The translations under genes and the position numbers were made by a program. 64,000 nt of DNA from Trichobilharzia szidati (taxonomy: Eukaryota > Platyhelminthes > Trematoda > Strigeidida > Schistosomatidae). A model generated the notes under the pieces. That model did not search any database. It was not told the DNA's origin and saw only the letters and a list, made by a program, of their open reading frames with translations. This document shows positions 47,201-55,649 of this stretch, one piece after another. The number at the start of each line of letters is the position of its first letter. Within the stretch, counting starts at the first letter, position 1. The stretch covers positions 56,207,564-56,271,563 of the forward strand of contig OX235279.1 in assembly GCA_944472155.2 (NCBI GenBank), written 5' to 3'.

Positions 47201-49150
47201 CAAGTAGCAATCTTTATTTGCAAAAATAATTTTTTAATGATTTCTATATTTTTACCTTAAGTAATGCGGATTTACGAAATGTCAAGGTAAGGTCTGTCAC
47301 CAAGGTTATGCGCATTCACTAAAGTCCAGTTAACTTACCCAGTTGTCACCAGCATGTCATCTCACTGTAAAATAGTATTTACTGAATAAATATTTTTCCC
47401 CCAGTTTTACTTGTAACTGAAAAATTTTGCAAACATTTACATTTTGCTCATTTTGGTAATGAATAATGGACATTCATTATTTGAATACTGCATGTAAATT
47501 AAATGAGAATTTTAAAAGACAGCATAATGCGAATATTAATTTATAGCATTTCCAAAGCTACAGAATTACTTTGCATATACTCAGCTCAGAATTTTTACCC
47601 AAACAAGCTTTCTGATAAAATAGATCGTAAGACTTTTTTGGCAAAGTGGAAGAAATGCTATTGTGATGCAAAAAATGAAGTGTCTGACTACTTCATTGTC
47701 TTGAAAATAGTTTTCAAACGACTGGATGAACTCAGCGAAATTAAAATATAACAGCTTCATTGCGATTACTATACCTTCTCTTAGAAAACTATCAATGAGG
47801 TAGTAAATTATGTGCACTTCGACCAAGATTTGACCTAAGAGTTAGAAGAAAGGTTGGTTACCGAGTTAGTAAATGGCTCCATTTAGATGCTGTCTGCAAT
47901 TGGAACTAGCTCGTCCACACCTTTTTGATGATGGTATGGAAATCAGCGGCCGGTGTAATTCCATTTCTTTTTTCTCTGTTCTTTAGATAATAAATATTTC
48001 TGCCTTCGTGATTCAGTAGCAGTCAACCGAACAATGTTTCAACAGTCTATGATAAAGTGTAATGTGTGTATATCTCAAAAACAAAATAATGGCAGAATTC
48101 AACTGTATGAAGTTCTATTTTCCAAAACTACATTTATGTTACAGCTCAGTCACAGACTTCATTGATGCCTTACTTAGAAATGCCACCGAAATTAAAGGCG
48201 TTCACTTATAAAGCGAAATAAGTGGAACAAGAGTTTTCTTTGGAACATTCAAATCATTCATCAGTTTTTCAATGTATAGAAAAATATCGACTAAGGGAAG
48301 TTGAGATAAGCATTGTTCTGTTTCTTATCAATTTACTTATGATTTCAATATCTACATTTTGTCACGTGATTGTGTTTAGTCAACATAATCCACTCATATA
48401 GTCTCCCAGATTATGTAAACAAGAGTTTACTGAATTCTTTAGATCAAACTTGTGATTGTTTTTGGTACTGCTGATTTCCATACAAATATTTTTTGACATT
48501 AGTATATTTCTATAAGCTGCAGTTACACCCCATTAAAGTAAAGCCCTAACAGTTCATTCTAAAAATCTGTACTTCTGATTGACTAACCGATTTGTTTTTT
48601 CAAGTATTGGTTTGGTAGGGATTTTGTTTGATTGTATGGAGGACTTCATCATGAGCTGACATCAGTTAGAGATTTGTTTTTTTCTAACAATGATAAGTTT
48701 ACTTGTAAAATTTTATGCATGAATGGCTGACGCATATTGAAAAAAAGTAGTAACATGCACGCATAGGATAACCTAGCACGTAACGGTATACTGATATACA
48801 ATCGACGTCAGATAAATTATGCAGAAAATTATATTACATTATATATTGTATTACATTACCAGTACTATTTGTCATGCAGATTAGCTTTAGAACAGTATTA
48901 ATCAGACAACTGCACATCATAAAAAGAACAACTTCAAATTACTTTCTAGAAGTGAATACATTATTCTGATTAGTTTTAACGAAACCATTTTCGTCTATAA
49001 CTTACATAGCAACTTCTGTACCATAGATAGAATAGAATACCAAGGAAAAAAAGGGAAACACTTTTCATGTGATTCATTTTAGTTTATGATTTATCCTCTT
49101 TGGACAATAAAAACACCATAGATGATAGTGTACTGAAAAGTAGTTGGGTT
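44230..49150. other. long unique region
   Basis: No gene is recognised. 44450-44516 is a short minus-strand PLE-terminal remnant (cagtgaaacagtattgtttac then tggatgacgttt). 45135-45175 has a core-promoter-like acatataaaagcag, but no gene follows that I can identify. 47503-47751 is an 82-codon frame (NKLSDKIDRKTFLAKWKKCY) of unknown nature. 48597-48672 is the tail of an Sm-alpha-type SINE (minus strand: agctcatgatgaagtcc). Confidence 0.45.
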
Positions 49151-49157
49151 GCGAACT

Positions 49158-49345
49158 TCTTGTATTATTGTTCCCTTGGTTTCCGAGTAGAACTTTCTGC
49201 TGTCCTCTTTAGTCAGGTCCACGATTGACCAAACTCTCTCATCTCTTCCTCACACGATCTCCTCCATGTCACCCTTGGACGAACCACTGATCGCTTTTCA
49301 TCATGATCCCACTCGAGGGCCTGGAGCGCAATTTGGTTCCAAACT
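49158..49345 (-). mobile_element. RTE 3'-end fragment
   Basis: On the minus strand it matches the last 190 bases of RTE copy B: counterparts of the tgacatggaggaggttgtgtg and gagattatggtcag regions, ending with aaccaagggaacaataata. It is diverged and truncated. Confidence 0.7.
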
Positions 49346-49573
49346 TACGATTTTGGATTTCGAGGTTTTGACAAATTGAATAAATTAAGTTGAGATATGT
49401 ACTCATGTTATGTCGTGAAGTATATTTTTAGAAACCCTTAAGTATTCAGTTCCCGAAAAACATGTGGACTGGAAATTGTATATGTCACGATATTTGAATA
49501 CCCTTCGATACAGCTTCAAGTTGTTGCCAAGAAACAGGAAGTATCTGGTATAAAGGTATATTACTACTAGAGA

Positions 49574-49811
49574 AGCGCGTCCATGGCATAGCGGTTAGGA
49601 CGCTCGCCGACCATGCACATGGCCCGGAGTTCGATCCGCGGCCGGCGCACTCCTTTACCTCACTAGGCCAGTAGTAAAGCTAAGCTGATGAAGAGGAAAG
49701 GTTGGGCATGAGGCTAGCAACCCCAGCCTGTAAAAGTAAACACTGCTACAAAAACTTCAAGCCTCTACCTTGAAGCCCTATGTTCCACTGTGAACGTGAA
49801 GGAATAAAAAA
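49574..49811 (+). mobile_element. tRNA-headed SINE with RTE-derived body and tail, with target-site duplication
   Basis: This 238-base element is flanked by perfect 11-bp direct repeats actactagaga (49563-49573 and 49812-49822). The head (about 70 bases) has an A-box-like tggcatagcggttaggac and a B-box-like gagttcgatccgc. The middle contains gcatgaggctagcaaccc then cctgtaaaagtaaacactgc, resembling the RTE 5' end (minus strand at 28455-28400). The tail contains ttgaagccctatgttcc and gtgaaggaataa, resembling the RTE 3' end. This suggests trans-mobilisation by RTE. It is the youngest-looking insertion in the window. Confidence 0.85.
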
Positions 49812-50221
49812 ACTACTAGAGATATTGTTTAGTACACTGAAGATATAAAATATTCTTACTTGTGAGTTTAACTAGACATACTGAGCATGTTCGTCAGGTT
49901 ATGATGTATAACTATTTAATTGTTCAGTTCGAGATCATTTACTATCTGATGATATTTAATCATGAATACATTGTTTCAAATTACATCATCGGAATATATA
50001 ATCAACTGACAAATTTTCATAGAATGAGTCAAACTATCTAGGACAGCCCTAGATTGACAAACTATCTATCACCTATGTAATCGGTTACAGCTGAAGTTGA
50101 AACGAAAATCTCGGTTGCCGCAGGATTTAGGCTAGTGTCTTGCAGATTACTAGTCCGGCTGTTGGCAAGTTAAGCTCTGAGACTTAAATATTATTATAAG
50201 ATAGCCATTCTATATCGAAAG

Positions 50222-50700
50222 GAGATAGGTGAGCAACTACAAAGACTACTTGCTTCATACAATATTACAGTATATTTCAAGCCCTCTAATTCTCTAGAGA
50301 AAGCTTTGGTGAGTACCATAGACATGGTTTCCAAAATGACACAAAACAACTGTGTCTGTAGGATAAAATCTTCAGAATGTGAAGCTTGCTATGTAGATGA
50401 GAGCAGGAGACAGGTGAAGATCAGAGTGAATGAACACAGACTGTGTTTGAAACGTCTACCTAGAAATCAAATAGGTGTAAAAAGTCAAGAAAAAAGATCA
50501 GCTATAGCAGTGCTTCCTGTAGACAACGGACATAACATTGATTTCGACAATGTCGAAATTCTATGAAGAGACTTTCGTTCACACAAAGAAAGTTTGACCT
50601 CTGAAGCCTTGCACACTTTTACCACATCGAATGCAGTAAATAGGAGAGAAGGGGTAGACTTATCACCTACACATCAAACTCTAATGAAGCAAGACAGATG
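50222..50700 (+). pseudogene. Penelope-like element GIY-YIG region (third family), degenerate
   Basis: The frame from 50306 gives NNCVCRIKSSECEACYVDE, then SRRQVKIRVNEHRLCLKR, with the late block SAIAVLPVDNGHNIDFD. The GIY half is altered (CVCRIK) and the YIG glycine is Asp (CYVDES), so the active site is lost. Upstream, a second frame contains YFKPSNSLEKALVSTIDM, the usual linker before the nuclease. A TGA at 50564 and further stops follow. Confidence 0.7.
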
Positions 50701-50894
50701 AGAAAACAACAAAAACCTCTATGAACCTCCTTGACCTTTATAAAAAATTTAATCCTGACAAACCAACTCTTGGAAAAAAATCACCATGTTTATCACATGT
50801 GAACTGACGTCTTTTCCATGACAAGTGACACACACTCACACACACTCATACAGACAAATATGCACAATGACAATTTGACATTATTTTCAAGAGT

Positions 50895-51065
50895 TGGTTT
50901 GTAAGGATCTATTTTTACGAGTTTTACTACGGAAGGTCCTTGGTTCGCATCGCAGTGAGTGCGTACTGCCGATGATTCCCAAACCAGGATTAAACAGCCG
51001 TCCAGTACTCCCTGGTTTTCAGTGGTTGTCTAACTGATATCAGTCCGTGGCTAAAACTCGTAAAA
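50895..51065 (+). mobile_element. Sm-alpha-type SINE with decayed hammerhead
   Basis: B-box-like ggttcgcatcgc, then the hammerhead block at 50964-51007: helix I TACTG/CAGTA, core CCGATGA, helix II TTCCCAAACCAGGA, then TTAAAC instead of CGAAAC, then AGCCGTC. The tail reads agtggttgtctaactgatat. The insert is bounded by ttttacgagtttta (about 50916) and its inverted copy taaaactcgtaaaa (about 51052). Confidence 0.7.
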
Positions 51066-51211
51066 ACATTTGACATTAGTCATGACAAATGTATGATGAC
51101 TGCCCACATCTTTCTAGTGGTACAAATGTCTACCCAAAAGCGATTTTCGAATGAACTGAATTCAATTTATGTAATTTTTGACTGTATATTTCGGTGATTA
51201 GTAAAATCCGA

Positions 51212-51265
51212 AAAATTCTCCCGAAGAAGCTGTGGCCTACACAGCGAAACGTTCAAGAGAATTTT
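51212..51265 (+). ncRNA. PLE-type hammerhead-like fold with strong helices
   Basis: Helix I: nine perfect pairs, AAAATTCTC (51212-51220) with GAGAATTTT (51257-51265). 5' core: CCGAAGA (51221-51227), one change from CUGAAGA. Helix II: GCTGTG/CACAGC, six perfect pairs with a five-base loop. Then GAAAC and the triplet GTT at 51251-51253, with three unpaired bases (CAA) before helix I. This is the layout of hammerheads known at PLE ends. It lies 500 bases downstream of a PLE nuclease remnant. Confidence 0.6.
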
Positions 51266-51269
51266 GTTT

Positions 51270-53680
51270 GGACACTTTCTTAAACATGCTGAGATTATTT
51301 TAGGTAATTTTTAATGATTCAGTCTTACTCGGCGCTCAAATTCTACCAGGAAGTTCGTAACATTTACGGTCTGGAAACTAATAATTTTTTTGACTCTGTT
51401 ATTCACAGGATTTTCCATTTATCTAGAACTCAGATTGAGTTATTTCTGTCATAGTTATTAAATGCAATTATGACACAATGATTTCTGAGTGATTTCTTTT
51501 CATTTACACCCATTGGACATACCCAACACATAGGCAGTCACAATAGCCAGATAAAGAGGTAGATCACTGAATCCTTCGATGAAGCACCAAAATCTAATGC
51601 AAGCAAACAGAATGGTGCCATATATACTGCTGATATAAGGATGGTTCTTTCATCATTTAACCTAGGAAGTCGAACAGCCACTAAATATCGAAATCTGAAA
51701 CTTATTACTTAGTTTGATGCGATTATAAGCAATGAATTGTGTCTTAAGTGATACACAACAAATCATCCTTTATCACTTCCTCCGCTATCAAATGATCATG
51801 CCTGGTACGAAACCGTGTTTTATTACAGGAAAGAATTCTTTCATTTATTAGTGATACATTTGCATTATTGTTTTCTACTGAACAATGATTGTATCAATAT
51901 ACAATGTACTCATCTTTGACAGAAAAACAGAAAGCGGATGGTATATTATATTTTGCGGTTGTTGAAAATATTAACACTTGACCAATCAAAAATATCTTGT
52001 AAAAATTATTTCTACGTCATCATTTTGCTGGATAAAAGTAAGTAATTGCTTTATACATATTTGTCTCACCCATTCCATCTATCGGTGATCATGTTTAGCT
52101 TCACCGTCTCCCTATGATCAAAAAGCCACAGTGTATTTCAGCTTCAAACTGTTTTATATGTGCCACAGTTTTTGACGTAAAGAGAGTGATTCCAGGTCAC
52201 TTTGTTCCTAGAATTATCCCTCTTGACATGTGTTGCCTTGCATTGATATGTGAATATCTTTATGACATAAGATTTAGAAGTGTGAACATGCATAAACAGT
52301 TACTATTATTAACTCGAATTTCGCTTTCATCATCAGTGGCAAACAGCTTTTATCTGTCTGACAGAAAAACTAAAACTACCGTTATTCGAGTTAAACTTTT
52401 GATTTCATTTTACGAAAATCTTGTGTTTTTTGCTTATGGAGTTTGGGAATGGTAGATATGTAGTTTTATCCTAAGGATTACCAGTAACTTAAACTTTAGC
52501 CTAAGGCTTTAGTATTGTTTTCATGTTTGGTACTCATTAGTTATGTGTATTCTCAGCCTTAGAGACATATGTGTACAACTAAGTCTTTTAATGTGCATAG
52601 TCTTGAACTTCTGTTGGTGTTTAATGTATATTTCAGTATATGATATCAAGTGTTTTTTCCAACTAATTGTTTATTTGTATTATGACCTTTCTGTGCTAGG
52701 CACTTAAATATTATTCAGACTTTGGCACCTTAGCTTCTCCGTTAACTCACAGTGTTTGGGATCACCAGTACTGACATGAAAAAGAAAAATCTCACTCGGG
52801 ATCTTGTTCATCTAATTCAACAATAGAGTTATTGGAAGGTCTGTTAGTCAAATTTGATTTTGACGGTACTCAGCAAAAGCTAAGCTATGTGGTAAATAAA
52901 GTGCTCCTCATGATGGGTCTTTACTGGGTTTTCTGACTGAATTCATTTCAGTTCTAGGGCTGATAATATACTCCGACGCTGGACTGTTAACCTAAAAGTC
53001 TTTCTGCAGTGTTCATTATTGATTACATGCATGAATTCTTGGAAAACCGTTAATCTCAGTATTTGTGTTTATGGGATGCCTGAAGGTTTTTTGGTTATGT
53101 TATTCAACTACCTATTTCTTCCATGACGCGTGCCATACGCTCCAGGCCATTGGCTTCCTTGTTGAGCTTTGGCTGGCGAAGAATAGGTTGGAATAGTTAG
53201 AGATAATCAAATAATATGGTATCAATGCATGAGGTCGATGAGCAACATAGCGAGGTTTTGACTGCCTAGCTGTGGCCGTTGAGACGCTAAGAGCAAATGG
53301 TTGGAGATTGCTGGCGTCATGACTCAAATGGCGCATGTGAATTCACTCTTTATGAATTCCCAAATCCAATAAATTCTCATTATTCTCGCTGAATTCATTA
53401 TTTCTGTGGCACATTTCCATTAACTGTAGTTCCTTTGTGTTTTCCTTCCTACGTTTGTGTGCCTATGGTATGCATCAACTTGAATAGTTGAAAGTTTGTG
53501 TAAAGTTTTACGTTGAAACACAGTCTATTTCCTATATTCTAACTTAAGCTTTTTGACTTCTGCTAAATTAGGTTTGAATCTAAAATTCCTCAATTTACCT
53601 TATATAATGGTTTACGAATAGCTAATGTTAAGGTTGATATATCTATGGTGTTTTCATAAATGCTAAAGACATTTGTCCAT
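51270..53680. other. unique non-coding region
   Basis: No gene is recognised. 51720-51760 loosely resembles the PLE-terminal phrase (gattataagcaatgaattgtg) but is too diverged to call. A 113-codon plus frame at 52114-52455 lacks motifs. Confidence 0.4.
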
Positions 53681-53689
53681 ATTAGTTTG

Positions 53690-53745
53690 TTTATTAGATA
53701 TATCACACAGTGAAACAGTATAATTTACTGGATGACATTTCGAGC
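53690..53745 (-). mobile_element. PLE terminal fragment (minus strand)
   Basis: It contains cacacagtgaaacagtataa and tttactggatgacatttcga, the reverse of the terminal fold region at 54717-54740. It is followed by (TAA)n and then a PLE in plus orientation, so the element is capped by an inverted terminal piece. Confidence 0.6.
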
Positions 53746-53750
53746 AAAAA

Positions 53751-53781
<31 letters not shown>

Positions 53782-53876
53782 AGAGAAGAAGAACGACATG
53801 CATGTCAAACATGCGCAAGATAATGACAACTCCAACAATAAGGAATCTAAATCATCAATAGTAATTCCAAAGAAGG

Positions 53877-54137
53877 TGTAATAGAAACACAACATATATT
53901 ATAATACTAATCAATGTTTTATTTTCTCCACTTGCAGGATGACACCCGGGAGTCAGCTACCTGGACCAGGAGATACATGAGTTGCAGCACTTAAACATTA
54001 ATGAAGCCTAGTAAAGCCGTTATACCCTAAAACTGTACCCCCGCACTTTTTAAAAATCAATTTTGTGGAATAAACTCTCTCTTGCACAGTTCGCGTTCTG
54101 CTTTCATTATCTGTGTACTTGCTGGTTGGCTGTTACA
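53877..54137. mobile_element. probable solo LTR inserted in the PLE
   Basis: This block is absent from the sister PLE at 40.9 kb. It begins TGTAATAG and ends CTGTTACA, with perfect 5-bp inverted ends TGTAA/TTACA, and contains gtggaataaactctc, a polyadenylation-like signal. The flanks are aagaagg before and aagaaagg after, so a clean 4-6 bp target duplication is not visible. The orientation is unknown. Confidence 0.45.
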
Positions 54138-54689
54138 AAGAAAGGAACCTCGGAAACCTTACACAGAATTCCTAACAAGGCAGGAATAAAAGTGGCATTC
54201 AAATCACCCACAAACTCAATTACAAACAAGCTTTGTCAGTTAAAGGATCCTGTGGAGCCTTTAAAACAAAACAATTTAGTTTATCTAATACCCTGCCGGA
54301 ATGATTGTCAGGTCAAATGCATAGGTCAAACTAGTAGAACAGGGGCAGTCAGACTAGCCGAGCATAAAAACCTAGCAAAATCTAGATTAGTTGACCGAAA
54401 TAAGATAAGAAATCTAGATAATAGTTCAGCTATAGCACCACATGGAGTTAAACACAACCATACAATAGGATGGATGGGTAGGATGACAGTTTTAAAATCT
54501 AATGTCACAGGGTGGAGGGAGAGATTGGTAACAGAAGCTTTGTTTATCGAATCAACTGCAAATACGTGTAATAGGAATGATTCAACACCTGTCCCAGATA
54601 TCTGGAAAATTCTACTACTTCTACGACAAATAGGAGAGAACAAAGAAAACTATAAAACGCAAGTTTCGAAGTCGTGTGACTACAATTGA
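54138..54689 (+). CDS. Penelope-like GIY-YIG endonuclease domain
   Basis: The frame is open through KGTSETLHRIPNKAGIKVAF, NNLVYLIPCRNDCQVKCIGQ, then TSRTGAVRLAEHK and VTEALFIE to the stop at 54689. It is the same protein as 40348-40845, with rare substitutions (Ser/Pro, Pro/Leu). The apparent N-terminal extension from 54063 comes from the inserted LTR and is not part of the nuclease. It belongs to a truncated, non-autonomous PLE. Confidence 0.78.
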   Translation, partial: KKGTSETLHRIPNKAGIKVAFKSPTNSITNKLCQLKDPVEPLKQNNLVYLIPCRNDCQVKCIGQTSRTGAVRLAEHKNLAKSRLVDRNKIRNLDNSSAIAPHGVKHNHTIGWMGRMTVLKSNVTGWRERLVTEALFIESTANTCNRNDSTPVPDIWKILLLLRQIGENKENYKTQVSKSCDYN

Positions 54690-54730
54690 TATGATTATGA
54701 ACAATAAATTTTGTTCGAAACGTCATCCAG
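54686..54730 (+). ncRNA. hammerhead-like fold at the PLE 3' terminus
   Basis: Helix I: TTGAT (54686-54690) can pair with ATCCAG (54725-54730), with one bulge. Helix II: GAACAA/TTGTTC, six perfect pairs around TAAATT. Then GAAAC and GTC, as in a hammerhead with a minimal helix III. The 5' core is eight bases, ATGATTAT, rather than CUGANGA, so this is a variant or a relic. Related folds occur in solo terminal repeats at 16.9, 34.7, 43.2 and 62.3 kb. Confidence 0.5.
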
Positions 54731-54737
54731 TAAATAA

Positions 54738-54781
54738 TACTGCTGGTGAGTCTCAAACTAGGACGAAACAGCTGTCCAGTA
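54738..54781 (+). ncRNA. hammerhead ribozyme-like motif, Sm-alpha type, after the PLE terminus
   Basis: Helix I TACTG (54738-54742) with CAGTA (54777-54781). Core CTGGTGA (A6 to G). Helix II GTCTC...GGAC, GAAAC, AGCTGTC. It lies eight bases downstream of the other hammerhead-like fold, so two ribozyme-like modules are in tandem. Confidence 0.65.
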
Positions 54782-55202
54782 CTCCCTGGCTTTCAATAAT
54801 TCTCTAACTGGTATCAGTCTGTGATCAAACTTGAAAAACGAATCAAATCCCTACAAAACCAACTCTTCAAAATTAAATAAAAGTAATTATTTTGTGATGT
54901 AAACTTGGTGTAATAAGAGATGACTACATCCTTTATGGACTTATGGATTAGTGGATAGTAATCAAGGTGACCACACGAATAAATAACAAGTATATATTCG
55001 TGCAAGTGTTTATATAGTATATGTAGTCAATTATTGTAAATGTGTAAATAAAACGTGTATGTTTGTATGGGTAGAAGGGAAAAATAACTACTGTCTCATA
55101 GTGATTAGATAATAGTATCTAGTTTGCTAATAAATTGTGAAACTAAGATTAAAGAATGAGATTATAACACATTATGATGTCAGTTATAAAGACAATCAAA
55201 AC

Positions 55203-55645
55203 AAATGATTCAGCGAAGAGACTCTTTTCAACGAATTTATCATCAAGCTGTACAATCGTATATATATGGTTTTAAGAAGTTATATCCAGTGAGGGAATTG
55301 AAACATAGGTGTGAATGCATAAAATAATAATAATAATATGAAGTGCAAGACGACAATACAAATAAACATATTTTCAGCCATCCAGTATCTCTGTGGAAGA
55401 TAACTACTCTAGGTTGGGGATGGTTGCCATGTGAGGGAGAGGGACTGAACAAACGTTTTCTGAACACATAGATTGGAGGAGAAACTTTTTCATAGCAACG
55501 GCTTCAACCATGCTTAGTAACCAAAGGCTTAAAAACTTGGAGAATTGAAGTGGCACCTTGTATATGATTGCAAAGTGTTGATTTTATCAATATTGTGCTC
55601 CATGTCCCCTAGATATACCGATGCGAGACTCCTGATTGACCTTGC
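55203..55645 (-). pseudogene. PLE 3' end (first family), minus strand, degenerate
   Basis: The terminal block (cagcgaagagactcttttc, then gctgtacaatcg) is at 55211-55258. On the minus strand upstream, broken frames give FAIIYKVP, MVEAVAMKKF and LCVQKTFVQSLSL, the C-terminal signature of PLE endonucleases. A frameshift lies just before LCVQK. The GIY-YIG core is missing. Confidence 0.65.
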
Positions 55646-55649
55646 ATTT

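Larger units (their letters stand above)
53790..55196 (+). mobile_element. PLE 3' portion (second family), split by a probable solo LTR
   Basis: The linker coding sequence (NNKESKSSIVIP) at about 53830-53870 is interrupted by a 261-base insertion at 53877-54137. It resumes at GTSETLHRI and runs through the nuclease, hammerhead-like terminus, Sm-alpha-like hammerhead and tail to 55196. 54138-55196 is nearly identical to the reverse complement of 39838-40897. Confidence 0.8.

Noticed and set aside
47503..47830. 82-codon frame and following frames as a gag-like fragment
   Set aside because: No zinc knuckle, protease or other retroviral-type motif. The resemblance is impressionistic.
49574..49650. 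A functional tRNA gene
   Set aside because: It has A and B boxes but is the head of a SINE with target duplications, and the cloverleaf is imperfect.
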